Assembly: GCA_009837285.1 (NCBI GenBank)
Contig: VXTU01000141.1
Coordinates: forward strand, 1 to 38,822
Source of the DNA: Chloroflexota bacterium
GTDB taxonomy: Bacteria > Chloroflexota > Dehalococcoidia > UBA2979
DNA length: 38,822 nucleotides
Reading direction: 5' to 3'
Below, piece by piece: positions 8,364-17,943 of the stretch. The notes beneath the pieces are model-generated. The model saw only the letters and a list, made by a program, of their open reading frames with translations. It had not been told where the DNA came from and did not search any database. The stretch's first letter is position 1, and each line of letters starts with the position of its first letter. Both the position numbers and the translations under genes were made by a program.

Positions 8364-8379
8364 CCGGAAACCGTTCCGG
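8364..8379 (+). terminator. Small hairpin between aspS and the ABC operon
   Basis: CCGGAA, a 4-base loop (ACCG) and TTCCGG form a perfect 6-bp stem. No U-tract follows. It could be a weak terminator after aspS or a leader hairpin of the transport operon. Confidence 0.3.
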
Positions 8380-8425
8380 AGACTACGTGCGTATCTTCTA
8401 ACGACGCATCGAGCGGAGGCGCTCT

Positions 8426-10144
8426 GTGAGTGGACAGAACCGGGTCATCGTCCTGCTGCTGGGGGTTCTCGCGGCCCTCGTGATTGTGGTCGGCGGGCTC
8501 TCCGCCGTGCTGCTGCTCGGCGGCGGCGAGGAGGGGACCACGACCACCGCGACGACAGACGAGGGGGGCGGCCTCACCACGACGACGGACGGCGACGGTG
8601 ACGACGGCGAGACCGCAGGCCTCGACACCGGCGGTGACGATGCCGAAGACGCGAGTGGCCGGCTGCGACTCGCCGGCTCCGACCCCGTCACGATGGACCC
8701 CCACGTGGCCGGTGACTCCGGGTCCGCCGAGTTCATCGTCGAGATCTTCAGCGGCCTGCTGACCATCACGCCTGAGCTCAACATCGAGCTCGACCTCGCC
8801 GAGTCATTCGAGGTCTCCGACGACGGGCTCGTCTACACGTTCACGCTGCGCGACGACATCTTTTTCCACCAGGGCCGCCGCGTGACCGCGGAGGACGTGC
8901 AGTGGTCACTCGAGCGCGCCGCATCGCGCGAGCTCGCCTCGCCGACGGCGCTGGGCTACCTCGGCGACATCATCGGTGTGCGCGAGCGCTTCTACGAGGG
9001 CGCGGAGAGCATTACCGGCATCGAGGTCATCGACGACCGCACCATCCAGTTCACGATCGACGCGCCGAAGCCGTACTTCCTCGCGAAGCTCACCTACCCC
9101 ACGGCGTTCATCGTCGACCGCCAGCAGATCGAGGCGAACCCGCGCGGCTGGACGCGCCGGCCCAACGGGACGGGCCCGTACCGGCTGCAGGAGTGGCGAC
9201 TGGGCCAGCGCATCGTGCTGCAGGCCAATCCCCGCTACCACCTCGGCGCGCCCTCGATCCGCGAGGTGCTGTACGAGCTTTCCGGCGGTTCGACGCTGAC
9301 GCGCTTCGAGAACGGGGAGCTGGACATCGCCTTCATCAGCGTGAACGACATCGACCGTGCGCGTGACCCGGAGAGCGACATCGGGCCGCTCTACCAGGTG
9401 TTCCCGCAGTTCACGATCTCGTACCTCGCGCTCAACACGAACGTCCCGCCGTTCGACGACGTGAACGTGCGCCGCGCGCTCGGCTTCTCGATCGACCGCA
9501 CGCTGATCGCCGAGGTCACGTTCAACAACATGCTGGCGCCGGCGACGGGCATCCTCATGCCGCAGTTGCCGGGCTACACGCCAGACGACAAGACGTTCCA
9601 GTTCGACCCCGACGAGGCGCGACGGCTGCTGGCGGCCTCGAAGTACGGCTCGCCGGAGAACCTCCCGGAGATCGTGCTGACCGAGGTCGGCGGTGGCGCC
9701 GAGGGGCGCATCGACACGCAGGCGTTCATCCAGCAGTGGCGCGAGGAGCTCGGCATCGAGGTCCGCATCGAGCAGACCGACTTCGCGACGATCCTCGCCC
9801 GGCAGGACGAGGGCAGCCTGCAGATGTTCAACGCCGGTTGGATCATGGACTACCCGGACCCCGAGGACATCCTGGACCTCAAGTTCTACTCCGGGTCCGC
9901 GCTCAACGACGTGAACTACAACAACGCCGAGGTCGACGCCATCCTCGAGGAGGCCCGCGTCGAGCAGGACGCCGGGCGCCGACTGGAGCTGTACCAGCAG
10001 GCCGAACTCCTGATCATCGAGGACGCAGCGTGGCTGCCGCTCTACTTCTCGCAGGCGCACGTGGTGATCAACGCAGACGTCGAGGGCTGGTTCGAGCCGC
10101 CGATGGTGATCCCGCGGCTGCGATTCGTGCAGGTCAACCGCTAG
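8426..10144 (+). CDS. ABC transporter substrate-binding protein, family 5 (peptide/nickel type)
   Basis: A 572-residue extracytoplasmic solute-binding protein of the DppA/OppA family. The N-terminus has one hydrophobic helix (about residues 7-31) without a lipobox cysteine, so the protein is probably held by an uncleaved anchor. A flexible Thr/Asp/Gly-rich linker (about 34-75) follows. The mature domain shows family hallmarks: SDPVTMDPH near its start, LAESFEVSDDGLVYTFTLRD, GTGPYRLQEW and VRRALGFSIDR. The GTG start has GGAGG about 8 bases upstream. It opens an operon with two permease genes. Substrate, probably a short peptide or similar, cannot be read from sequence. Confidence 0.92.
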   Translation: MSGQNRVIVLLLGVLAALVIVVGGLSAVLLLGGGEEGTTTTATTDEGGGLTTTTDGDGDDGETAGLDTGGDDAEDASGRLRLAGSDPVTMDPHVAGDSGSAEFIVEIFSGLLTITPELNIELDLAESFEVSDDGLVYTFTLRDDIFFHQGRRVTAEDVQWSLERAASRELASPTALGYLGDIIGVRERFYEGAESITGIEVIDDRTIQFTIDAPKPYFLAKLTYPTAFIVDRQQIEANPRGWTRRPNGTGPYRLQEWRLGQRIVLQANPRYHLGAPSIREVLYELSGGSTLTRFENGELDIAFISVNDIDRARDPESDIGPLYQVFPQFTISYLALNTNVPPFDDVNVRRALGFSIDRTLIAEVTFNNMLAPATGILMPQLPGYTPDDKTFQFDPDEARRLLAASKYGSPENLPEIVLTEVGGGAEGRIDTQAFIQQWREELGIEVRIEQTDFATILARQDEGSLQMFNAGWIMDYPDPEDILDLKFYSGSALNDVNYNNAEVDAILEEARVEQDAGRRLELYQQAELLIIEDAAWLPLYFSQAHVVINADVEGWFEPPMVIPRLRFVQVNR

Positions 10145-10153
10145 GGGCCGATC

Positions 10154-11185
10154 GTGGCGGGCTACATCATCCGCCGTCTGCTGTGGCTGCCGGTCATCCT
10201 GGGGATCGTCTCGTTCGCGACGTTCTCCATCGCCCGCTTCGGCCCCGGCGACCCGGTGAGCATCGCCGCCGGCCAGCTCCGCGACCCCGATGTGCTCGAG
10301 CGCGTCCGGGCTGAGCGCGGCCTCGACGGCACGGTGGTGGAGCAGTACCTGCGCTGGCTCGTCGGGGACCTCTATCCGGGTGGCTCAGGCAGCGGCGCCA
10401 TTCGCGGCGACTTCGGCGAGTCGTTCATCCAGCAGGGCTTCTCCGTCAATGAGCTCATCCGCAGCAAGATGGCGATCTCCGCCCAGCTCGGCTTCCTCAC
10501 GCTCGTTACCGTCTTCTCGGTCGGCATCCCGCTCGGGCTGTTAGCCGCGAGGTTCAACGGGACGTGGATCGACCCGTTCGTGATCGCGTCGCTACTGTTC
10601 CTGACGTCCGTGCCGGTGCTGGTGATCATCCCGCCCGCGCTGTGGCTGTTCGCGTCGCAGCTCGACATCCTCCCGGTCGGCGGCTGGGGCGGCGAGGGAC
10701 TCGACGGCATCTTCGACATCTGGTGGATCGGCGGCGTGGTCGCCGTCCCGATCCCGGACCCGCACATCTACCTGCCGCTCTTCGTGCTCTCCATCGGGGG
10801 CTTCGCGGGCGTCGCGCGGCTCGTGCGCATCACTGCGCTCGAGGTGTTGAGTGAGGACTACGTCCGCACGGCTCACGCGAAGGGGCTGAAGGAGACGACC
10901 GTCGCGTTCAGGCACGTGCTCCCGAACGCGCTGTTGCCCGTGATCACCGTGATCGGGTTCGCGCTCGTCGGGATCCTCGAGGGCGCGTTCTTCACCGAGA
11001 CGCTGCTCGGTATCCCCGGCATCGGCCGCTTCGCGTTCCAGGCGGTACAGAGCCGCGACTACGACGTGATCCTCGCGATCACCGTGATCCTCTCCACGGC
11101 CTTCGTGCTCGCCAACCTCGTGGTCGAGATCGCCTATACGTGGATCGACCCGCGCGTGCGGCTGGGTGAGGCGATCAACGCGTGA
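10154..11185 (+). CDS. ABC transporter permease, DppB/OppB type
   Basis: A 343-residue inner-membrane subunit that forms the channel with the DppC-type partner encoded next. The N-terminus (YIIRRLLWLPVILGI) and the FGPGDPV segment are standard for the DppB branch. The EAA loop that contacts the ATPase is visible as EDYVRTAHAKGLKETTVAFRHVLPNAL, followed by a long hydrophobic stretch with LLGIPGIGRF. The loop before the second helix is long and glycine-rich. The GTG start is 9 bases after the binding-protein stop and the gene overlaps the next by four bases (GTGA). Confidence 0.94.
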   Translation: MAGYIIRRLLWLPVILGIVSFATFSIARFGPGDPVSIAAGQLRDPDVLERVRAERGLDGTVVEQYLRWLVGDLYPGGSGSGAIRGDFGESFIQQGFSVNELIRSKMAISAQLGFLTLVTVFSVGIPLGLLAARFNGTWIDPFVIASLLFLTSVPVLVIIPPALWLFASQLDILPVGGWGGEGLDGIFDIWWIGGVVAVPIPDPHIYLPLFVLSIGGFAGVARLVRITALEVLSEDYVRTAHAKGLKETTVAFRHVLPNALLPVITVIGFALVGILEGAFFTETLLGIPGIGRFAFQAVQSRDYDVILAITVILSTAFVLANLVVEIAYTWIDPRVRLGEAINA

Positions 11186-12147
11186 CGACGACGCGCACCG
11201 ACGTCGACTACGGCGGCGAAGCGACTGGGACGCCAGCCGGCGCATGGACGCAGCTCTGGCAACGGCTGCGCCGCAAGAAGCTGGCGATGATCGGCCTCGT
11301 CATCATCGTCATCATCTACACGTTCGGCATCGGCGCGAACTGGCTCGCCCCCTACAGCTTCACCGAGCAGGACCTGCTCCGCGGCCTCGAAGGACCGACG
11401 TCCGACCACTGGCTCGGCACCGACCGGCTCGGCCGCGACATGCTGAGCCGCGCGATCTACTCGGCGCGCACGACGGTGATCATCACCGCGCTCGTGATCG
11501 TGACGGGCGGACTGATCATCGGGCCGACCCTCGGCCTCATCGCGGGCTACCGCGGGGGCCGCACCGACGGCGTGATCGGGCGCGTCGGCGACGTCTTCAT
11601 CTCGCTGCCCGGCCTGCCGATGCTGATCCTCATCAACGCCTCGCTCTCCCCGCGCGTGGTCGAGGCCACGAAGTGGCTCGAGGCGAACTCCTTCCTGAGC
11701 GGGCTCGTGGAGAACGGGGTGCCCTCGTACTTCACTGTATTCGGCGCGCTGTCGCTGTTCTTCTGGGTCGGGAGCATGCGCATCATCCGCGCGCAGGTGC
11801 TGCAGATCCGCGAGCGCGACTTCGTGACCGCGTCGGTGGCGATGGGAGCGACGACCTCGCACATCATCTACCGGCACCTGCTGCCCAACGTGTCGTTCCT
11901 GCTGATCCTCGGCGCCTCGACGGCCCTGGGCTCTGTCGCGGGGTCCGAGCTGCTCCTGACGTGGTTCGGTGTGGGTGTGCAGCCGCCGGTCCCGTCGTTC
12001 GGGGTGATGATCTTCGAGGCGGGGAGCGTGCGCACGTTCTCCGCGCACCCGCACCTGCTGATCGTGCCCTCGATGTTCGTGGTCGCGCTGCTGTACGCGT
12101 TCGCGCTGTTCGGCGACGCGCTCAACGACGCCGTACGGGGACGGTGA
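11182..12147 (+). CDS. ABC transporter permease, DppC/OppC type
   Basis: A 321-residue partner permease. It has the short cytoplasmic N-terminus and first helix of the DppC branch (RRKKLAMIGLVIIVIIYTFG), then HWLGTDRLGRDMLSR, the hallmark before the core helices. The EAA loop is RDFVTASVAMGATTSHIIYRHLLPN. The GTG overlaps the stop of the first permease. No ATPase gene (DppD/DppF type) follows, because trigger factor begins 140 bases later. The ATP-hydrolysing subunits must come from another locus or be shared between systems. Confidence 0.94.
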   Translation: MTTTRTDVDYGGEATGTPAGAWTQLWQRLRRKKLAMIGLVIIVIIYTFGIGANWLAPYSFTEQDLLRGLEGPTSDHWLGTDRLGRDMLSRAIYSARTTVIITALVIVTGGLIIGPTLGLIAGYRGGRTDGVIGRVGDVFISLPGLPMLILINASLSPRVVEATKWLEANSFLSGLVENGVPSYFTVFGALSLFFWVGSMRIIRAQVLQIRERDFVTASVAMGATTSHIIYRHLLPNVSFLLILGASTALGSVAGSELLLTWFGVGVQPPVPSFGVMIFEAGSVRTFSAHPHLLIVPSMFVVALLYAFALFGDALNDAVRGR

Positions 12148-12287
12148 GCCGCTGGCGACCAGGTGGCTGCGAGCGCCCCCGGTGAGACGGTGGCGCACAG
12201 GGCTCGCCGACCCATAATCTGACTACCGGGCGCACGGCCACCGGCCTCGCCCGACGAACCGGTCCACCGCACTCCGAGGCGAGGTCC
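12148..12287 (+). promoter_or_regulatory. Intergenic region upstream of tig
   Basis: 140 bases without a gene. CATAAT at 12213-12218 is a good -10 candidate, with a start expected near 12225. No clear -35 matches at 16-18 bases upstream. I see no strong hairpin terminating the transport operon. Confidence 0.4.
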
Positions 12288-13817
12288 ATGCCAGTCACCG
12301 CTGAACGGCTCCCACGCTCCCTCGTGTCCATGGAGATCGAGGTCGAGGACGAGCGCCTGGAGGGTGCGCTGGACCGGGCCGTCCGCAAGGTCTCGCAGCA
12401 GGTGCGCATCCCGGGCTTCCGCCCGGGCAAGGCCCCGCGCCACATCGTGGAGAACATGGTCGGCCGCCCCGCGCTGCTACAGGAGGCGATCGAGGACTTG
12501 CTGCCGGGCCTCTACAGCGAGGCGCTGGAGGAGCAGGAGATCGACGCCGTCGGCGAGCCCGAGATCGACCTCAAGTCGACTGAACCGCTCGTCGTCACCG
12601 CCATGGTGCCCGTCCGACCCACCGTCGACATCGGCGACTACCAGTCGCTGCGCGTCCCGCGCGACGAGGTGACGGTCACCGACGATGACACCGAGGAGGC
12701 GATGGTCAGCGTGCGACGCCGCTACGCGATGCTCGAGCCCGTCGACCGCGCGGTCGAGTGGGAGGACACGGTCCGCGTCGACGTCTCCGTGACGGTCGAA
12801 GGACAGGGCGAGCCGCACGTCGAGGAGGGCGCGGAGTTCCGCGTCTCCGAGGACGGTCTCGTCTCACTGCCCGGCTTCCTCGACCACCTCGTCGGGCTGG
12901 AGCGCGGCGGACCGCACGAGTTCGCGTTCGACCTGCCGGAGGACTACCCGGCGGATGAGCTCGCCGGCAAGACCGCGAGCTACACCGTCACCCTCCACGA
13001 GGTGAAGCAGGAGGTCCTCCCGGACCTCGACGACGACTTCGCCCGCTCGCTGGACGAGGAAGGCATCGAGAACCTCGAGCAACTCCAGGAACGCATCGCC
13101 GAAAATGTACGCGTCCGGATCGAGGCCGAGAACGAGGCCGCGTACCGCGACGAGGTGATCGACCTGCTCCTCGCCACCGCCGACCTCGACTACCCCGAGG
13201 TGTTGGTGGAGCGTGAGATCGACCGCCTCGTGGACGAGCAGTCCAACCACGCCTTCCACGAGCGTGAGACGTTCGACCAGTGGCTCGAGGCCATCGGCCA
13301 GACGGAGGACGAGGTGCGCGACGCCCTGCGCGAGCAGGCGGACCTGGTCCTGCGCCGCGGCCTCGTCGTCGGTGAGCTCGCCGACCGCGAGAGCATCGAG
13401 CCGATGGAGCAGGACGTCCAGGCCGAGATCGACGAGCTCGTCGAGTCCATGAGCGGCGGCAGCACGGACCTCGAGGAGCGCGCGACGCTGCGCGGGCTGC
13501 TCGACACCGAGGAGACACGCGGCCAGATCACGACGCGCCTGCTCACGACGCAGACGCTGGAGCGGCTGGTCGAGATCGCCTCGCAGCCGGACGAGATCGA
13601 GCCTCGATCACCGCGCCGCCGCAGCCGGCGCCGGCGCGGCGCGCGCGGGGGCGACGCCGACGAGGCGACGGCCGAGGCCGAGGACGCGACCGCCGATGAT
13701 GCAGTCGCCGAGGACGACGCCGAGGCCACGGCCGGGGACCCCGGGGATGCGCCCGGCGGCGATGCAGCCGATAGTGGATCTAGTGAAGACGACGACCGGG
13801 ACGGCGACGACGCGTAG
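12288..13817 (+). CDS. tig: Trigger factor with charged C-terminal tail
   Basis: Trigger factor is the ribosome-bound chaperone that meets nascent chains at the exit tunnel. The ribosome-binding signature GFRPGK is at residues 43-48, followed by the FKBP-like PPIase domain (about 150-245) and the long helical chaperone domain (about 250-430). The 509-residue protein exceeds the usual 430-450. The extra part is a short Arg-rich patch ([16 protein letters not shown]) followed by about 55 residues dominated by Asp, Glu and Ala. The ATG has GAGGCGAGG about 4 bases upstream. clpP and clpX follow in the same direction, a common arrangement. Confidence 0.96.
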   Translation: MPVTAERLPRSLVSMEIEVEDERLEGALDRAVRKVSQQVRIPGFRPGKAPRHIVENMVGRPALLQEAIEDLLPGLYSEALEEQEIDAVGEPEIDLKSTEPLVVTAMVPVRPTVDIGDYQSLRVPRDEVTVTDDDTEEAMVSVRRRYAMLEPVDRAVEWEDTVRVDVSVTVEGQGEPHVEEGAEFRVSEDGLVSLPGFLDHLVGLERGGPHEFAFDLPEDYPADELAGKTASYTVTLHEVKQEVLPDLDDDFARSLDEEGIENLEQLQERIAENVRVRIEAENEAAYRDEVIDLLLATADLDYPEVLVEREIDRLVDEQSNHAFHERETFDQWLEAIGQTEDEVRDALREQADLVLRRGLVVGELADRESIEPMEQDVQAEIDELVESMSGGSTDLEERATLRGLLDTEETRGQITTRLLTTQTLERLVEIASQPDEIEPRSPRRRSRRRRGARGGDADEATAEAEDATADDAVAEDDAEATAGDPGDAPGGDAADSGSSEDDDRDGDDA

Positions 13818-13871
13818 CCGCCCCGTGCAGGAACAATCGACAGGCACCGCCTGGCACGGAAGGACACCGCC

Positions 13872-14513
13872 TTGACGGTCTCGCCCATGAACGTCGTGCC
13901 GATGGTCGTGGAGACCACCGCGCGCGGCGAGCGCGCCTACGACATCTACTCGCTGCTCCTCAAGGAGCGCATCATCTTCCTCGGGACGCCGATCGACGAT
14001 CACATCGCCAACATGATCGTCGCCCAGCTGCTCTACCTGGAGCGCGAGGATCCCGACCGCGACATCAACATGTACATCCACTCGCCGGGCGGCGTGATCA
14101 CCGCCGGCCTCGCGATCTACGACACGATGAACCTGATCCGCTCCGACGTGTCGACCATCGCCGTCGGCGCGACAGCCTCGATGGCGACGGTGCTGCTCTC
14201 GGCCGGCGAGAAGGGCAAGCGCTACGCGCTGCCGAACGCCACCGTGCACATGCACCAGGCCATGGGCGGCGCGCGCGGTCAGGCCTCGGACATCGAGATC
14301 GCGGCGCGCGAGATCCTGCGCAACAACGAGATCATCCGTAATATCTTGTCCGAGCGGACGGGGCAGGACATCGATCGGATCCGCATGGACACCGACCGCG
14401 ACTTCTACCTCAACGCCGACCAGGCGTTGGAGTACGGGATGATCGACGAGATCCTGCAGAAGCCCGACGACGGCAGCTCCACTGCGAGCAGCAACGGGAG
14501 CGGCATCGGCTAG
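13872..14513 (+). CDS. clpP: ATP-dependent Clp protease proteolytic subunit ClpP
   Basis: ClpP forms the tetradecameric serine-protease chamber fed by ClpX. The catalytic serine is S103 in GATASMA, the histidine H128 in HMHQ, and the aspartate lies in RMDTDRD (about 173), so the triad is complete. Family segments [18 protein letters not shown] and GKRYALPNA are clear. The usual HQP after the catalytic histidine reads HQA. I prefer the TTG at 13872 as start because GGAAGG lies 8 bases before it. An in-frame ATG at 13887 lacks a well-placed Shine-Dalgarno and would shorten the processed N-terminus by 5 residues. clpX starts 32 bases downstream. Confidence 0.96.
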   Translation: MTVSPMNVVPMVVETTARGERAYDIYSLLLKERIIFLGTPIDDHIANMIVAQLLYLEREDPDRDINMYIHSPGGVITAGLAIYDTMNLIRSDVSTIAVGATASMATVLLSAGEKGKRYALPNATVHMHQAMGGARGQASDIEIAAREILRNNEIIRNILSERTGQDIDRIRMDTDRDFYLNADQALEYGMIDEILQKPDDGSSTASSNGSGIG

Positions 14514-14545
14514 CGTCGCGACCCGGCGGGGGCGCTGGGGGAAGC

Positions 14546-15832
<1,287 letters not shown>

Positions 15833-15858
15833 CCTCCGGCCGCTGCGCGAGGGGCCGT

Positions 15859-17943
15859 CTACTCCGCGGTCAGCGTCGCGCGATACGCCTCGAACTGCTC
15901 GTAGAACTCCTCGATGGTGAGACCGAAGGCGCCCTCGAACGCCTCGTCGCGGCTCGTGGCGTCCGGGAGTCGGCGATAGTAGTCGAAGATGGCGGGGTCG
16001 CCCGCGTGGTCGGCCAGCCACTCGACGGCGAGGAAGCCGAGGGCCTTCGTGGGCCACTGGCCCACGGCTCGGGCGCCATCCGGGTTTGAGACGTCCAGCA
16101 GTGTGACCGAGTTGAAGACCGCAGCAGTCACCGCGAGCTCACGGAACTCGTCGGCCACCAGAATCCCGGCGTGTTCGCCGTACTCGGTCTCGGCGTATGC
16201 CATGGCTCCGTCGTCGAACCAATCCGGAGCTCTGCCAGAGACGCTGCCCGTCGCGGGAATCGGCTGTTTGTGAGCGAGCTCACGTACGATCCCCCAAACG
16301 TAGACGTAGTCGAGCGGGAGCGCCTCACCGCAGTACTGCACCGCGATCACAACGACGCCGTACAGCGGCGCGCGCTTGCAGCTGCGAGAGTCATGCCAGC
16401 CCGGAACGGCGGCAAGAGCGGCCGCGGCGTCGGGCGCGACGTAGAGCGTGAACTCTGTGGCCTCAGCCTCGAAGCGATCGGTGAAGAACCGGCGCACGCC
16501 AGCGAACTGAGTAGTGATCGCGGCGGCCCGATCGTCTGAGACTCCCTCGAGCACCACAAGCACCGGATCGCTCCCCGCATCCGTGAGGTGCGGGAACGGC
16601 GGGAAGGCTTCGGCTCGGTAGGCAGCGAAGTGCTCATAGAAGTCAGCAGCGCTGATCCCGAAGGCTGCTTCGAATGCACGGCGCCAGTCGGCCGTCTCGC
16701 TATTAAGCCGGAAGAATTCGAAGAGGGCTAGGTCGCCGGCGCGATCGGTGAGTCGCTCCACAGCGAGGAATCCAAGGCCCCACGTCACGTTCGCGTTCGT
16801 CCCGCGATTCTCTCCGGGTCCAAAAGCCTTCAGCGGCAGCGCGGTCCGCCTTGCCCAGATCAGCTGCTCTCCGCGATATCTGCTGTGCGAATAGCCCGGG
16901 CTCTCTGACGCCTCCCGGTACGCACCGAGCGCGTAAGTCTGTGCCCCATCCACCAGCCACTTGGGGCCTCGGTCGTGATGCGTTCTGCCGGGGATCTCGA
17001 ATAGGAGCGCACGGATGTACTCCAGGGCCCGCGAGGAAAGGCCGCAACGCAGGACATGGATGCTGGCAGACGCAAGGTCCGTCCGCCCGCAGAAGCGCTC
17101 ATCGAAGACTCGAGGGCCAAACACCGCTCGGTAGATCGACGCAACATCGCTCACATCGGCGCCGATGTATTGATGCGGCCCTCTGGCGGCGGCCCCGAAG
17201 CGTAGCGCGAAGAACTCCCTGAGGCGTTCGTACTCGGCCACCAGGTCCGCCTGACTGTCGCTGGGGACGTCGCCGAGGAAGGTGAGTGGGGGTGCCGCGT
17301 TACCGGGCTGCCACCAGCCGACTGATCTCGATACTTCGATGAAGATGGCGTCACCTTGATTGAGGGTTGGTGAGGTTGCGGTCGCGCGCAGCGTTGGTCC
17401 GCGGAGGCGATACCGCTGCGCCGACGCATCCCAACTCCATGCGCGCAAGAGGGAATCACCGATGCGGGCCAGGGCGTCCGCGATTGGCGTGCCGTCGTTG
17501 CCCGACCAGGCCACCAGGCTCCGCCCTGGATGCAACGCGACCATGACATCCTCGTCCGACACATCCCGTGTCCAATCGAAGGTCGAGTCCCCGCCGAGCC
17601 GCAGCCACAGCCCCGCCCCTGTCGTGAGCCTCGACAGCTGTTGGTGGCTGCCGCGCCGAGCGTGCCAGTACGCCTGCTCCTCCGCGTCCCACGCGGAGAC
17701 TTGGCGCAGCGCCGGAATTGCGTCGAACAGCTCCGAGGTCGGCGTGTCTGGACCGACCCACCCGACGAGGTTCCAGCCGGGGTAGAGCACCGTCGTGATC
17801 GTGTGGTCGTCGTATGTCCCGCCTGCGCCGGTCGTGGCGCTGGCGTGTTCCGGCGTGGCGCCCGCACCGAGCGCAAGCAGTACGAGTGTTGCGAGGAGCG
17901 CACGCCGGACGTGATGAAGCATCAGCCGACGTGACATCGTCAT
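15859..17943 (-). CDS. Secreted protein with two PGWNLVGW-type modules and two degenerate peptidase-MA-like modules (copy A)
   Basis: A 694-residue protein with a signal peptide (about 1-36, cleavage after HASA). Two modules of about 85 residues follow, each starting PGxxLVxW (PGWNLVGW near 54, PGRSLVAW near 140). Then come two modules of about 230 residues with the outline of Peptidase MA gluzincins: an RxFFxxRF-like helix, a YVAPDA-like strand, a Cys pair (C-x14/15-C), a W-rich slot (PKWLVDGAQTYA, PDWFDDGAMAYAE) and a closing FGxxxxxFYExFxAYRA helix. No HExxH is present. The nearest remnant is RELAH in module 2, so catalysis is doubtful. It is translated after copy B through an ATGA overlap. 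Role unknown; a surface binding or scaffold protein is possible. Confidence 0.72.
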   Translation of the reverse strand: MTMSRRLMLHHVRRALLATLVLLALGAGATPEHASATTGAGGTYDDHTITTVLYPGWNLVGWVGPDTPTSELFDAIPALRQVSAWDAEEQAYWHARRGSHQQLSRLTTGAGLWLRLGGDSTFDWTRDVSDEDVMVALHPGRSLVAWSGNDGTPIADALARIGDSLLRAWSWDASAQRYRLRGPTLRATATSPTLNQGDAIFIEVSRSVGWWQPGNAAPPLTFLGDVPSDSQADLVAEYERLREFFALRFGAAARGPHQYIGADVSDVASIYRAVFGPRVFDERFCGRTDLASASIHVLRCGLSSRALEYIRALLFEIPGRTHHDRGPKWLVDGAQTYALGAYREASESPGYSHSRYRGEQLIWARRTALPLKAFGPGENRGTNANVTWGLGFLAVERLTDRAGDLALFEFFRLNSETADWRRAFEAAFGISAADFYEHFAAYRAEAFPPFPHLTDAGSDPVLVVLEGVSDDRAAAITTQFAGVRRFFTDRFEAEATEFTLYVAPDAAAALAAVPGWHDSRSCKRAPLYGVVVIAVQYCGEALPLDYVYVWGIVRELAHKQPIPATGSVSGRAPDWFDDGAMAYAETEYGEHAGILVADEFRELAVTAAVFNSVTLLDVSNPDGARAVGQWPTKALGFLAVEWLADHAGDPAIFDYYRRLPDATSRDEAFEGAFGLTIEEFYEQFEAYRATLTAE
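15875..16044 (-). repeat. Direct repeat, 3' end of copy A (matches 17956-18125)
   Basis: About 170 bases at the 3' end of copy A match the same part of copy B at an offset of 2081 bases, without gaps and with scattered mismatches. It encodes the closing FYEQFEAYRAT segment and the LGFLAVEWLA helix. Confidence 0.75.
17681..17803 (-). repeat. Direct repeat, 5' end of copy A (matches 19750-19872)
   Basis: About 122 bases encoding the first PGWNLVGW module are strongly similar to the same region of copy B. The stretch between the two conserved ends is far more diverged. Confidence 0.7.

Noticed and set aside
12148-12287. tRNA or small RNA in the larger intergenic gaps (also 30978-31130 and 33967-34150)
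   Set aside because: No cloverleaf, T-loop GTTCGA motif or strong terminator with U-tract was seen.
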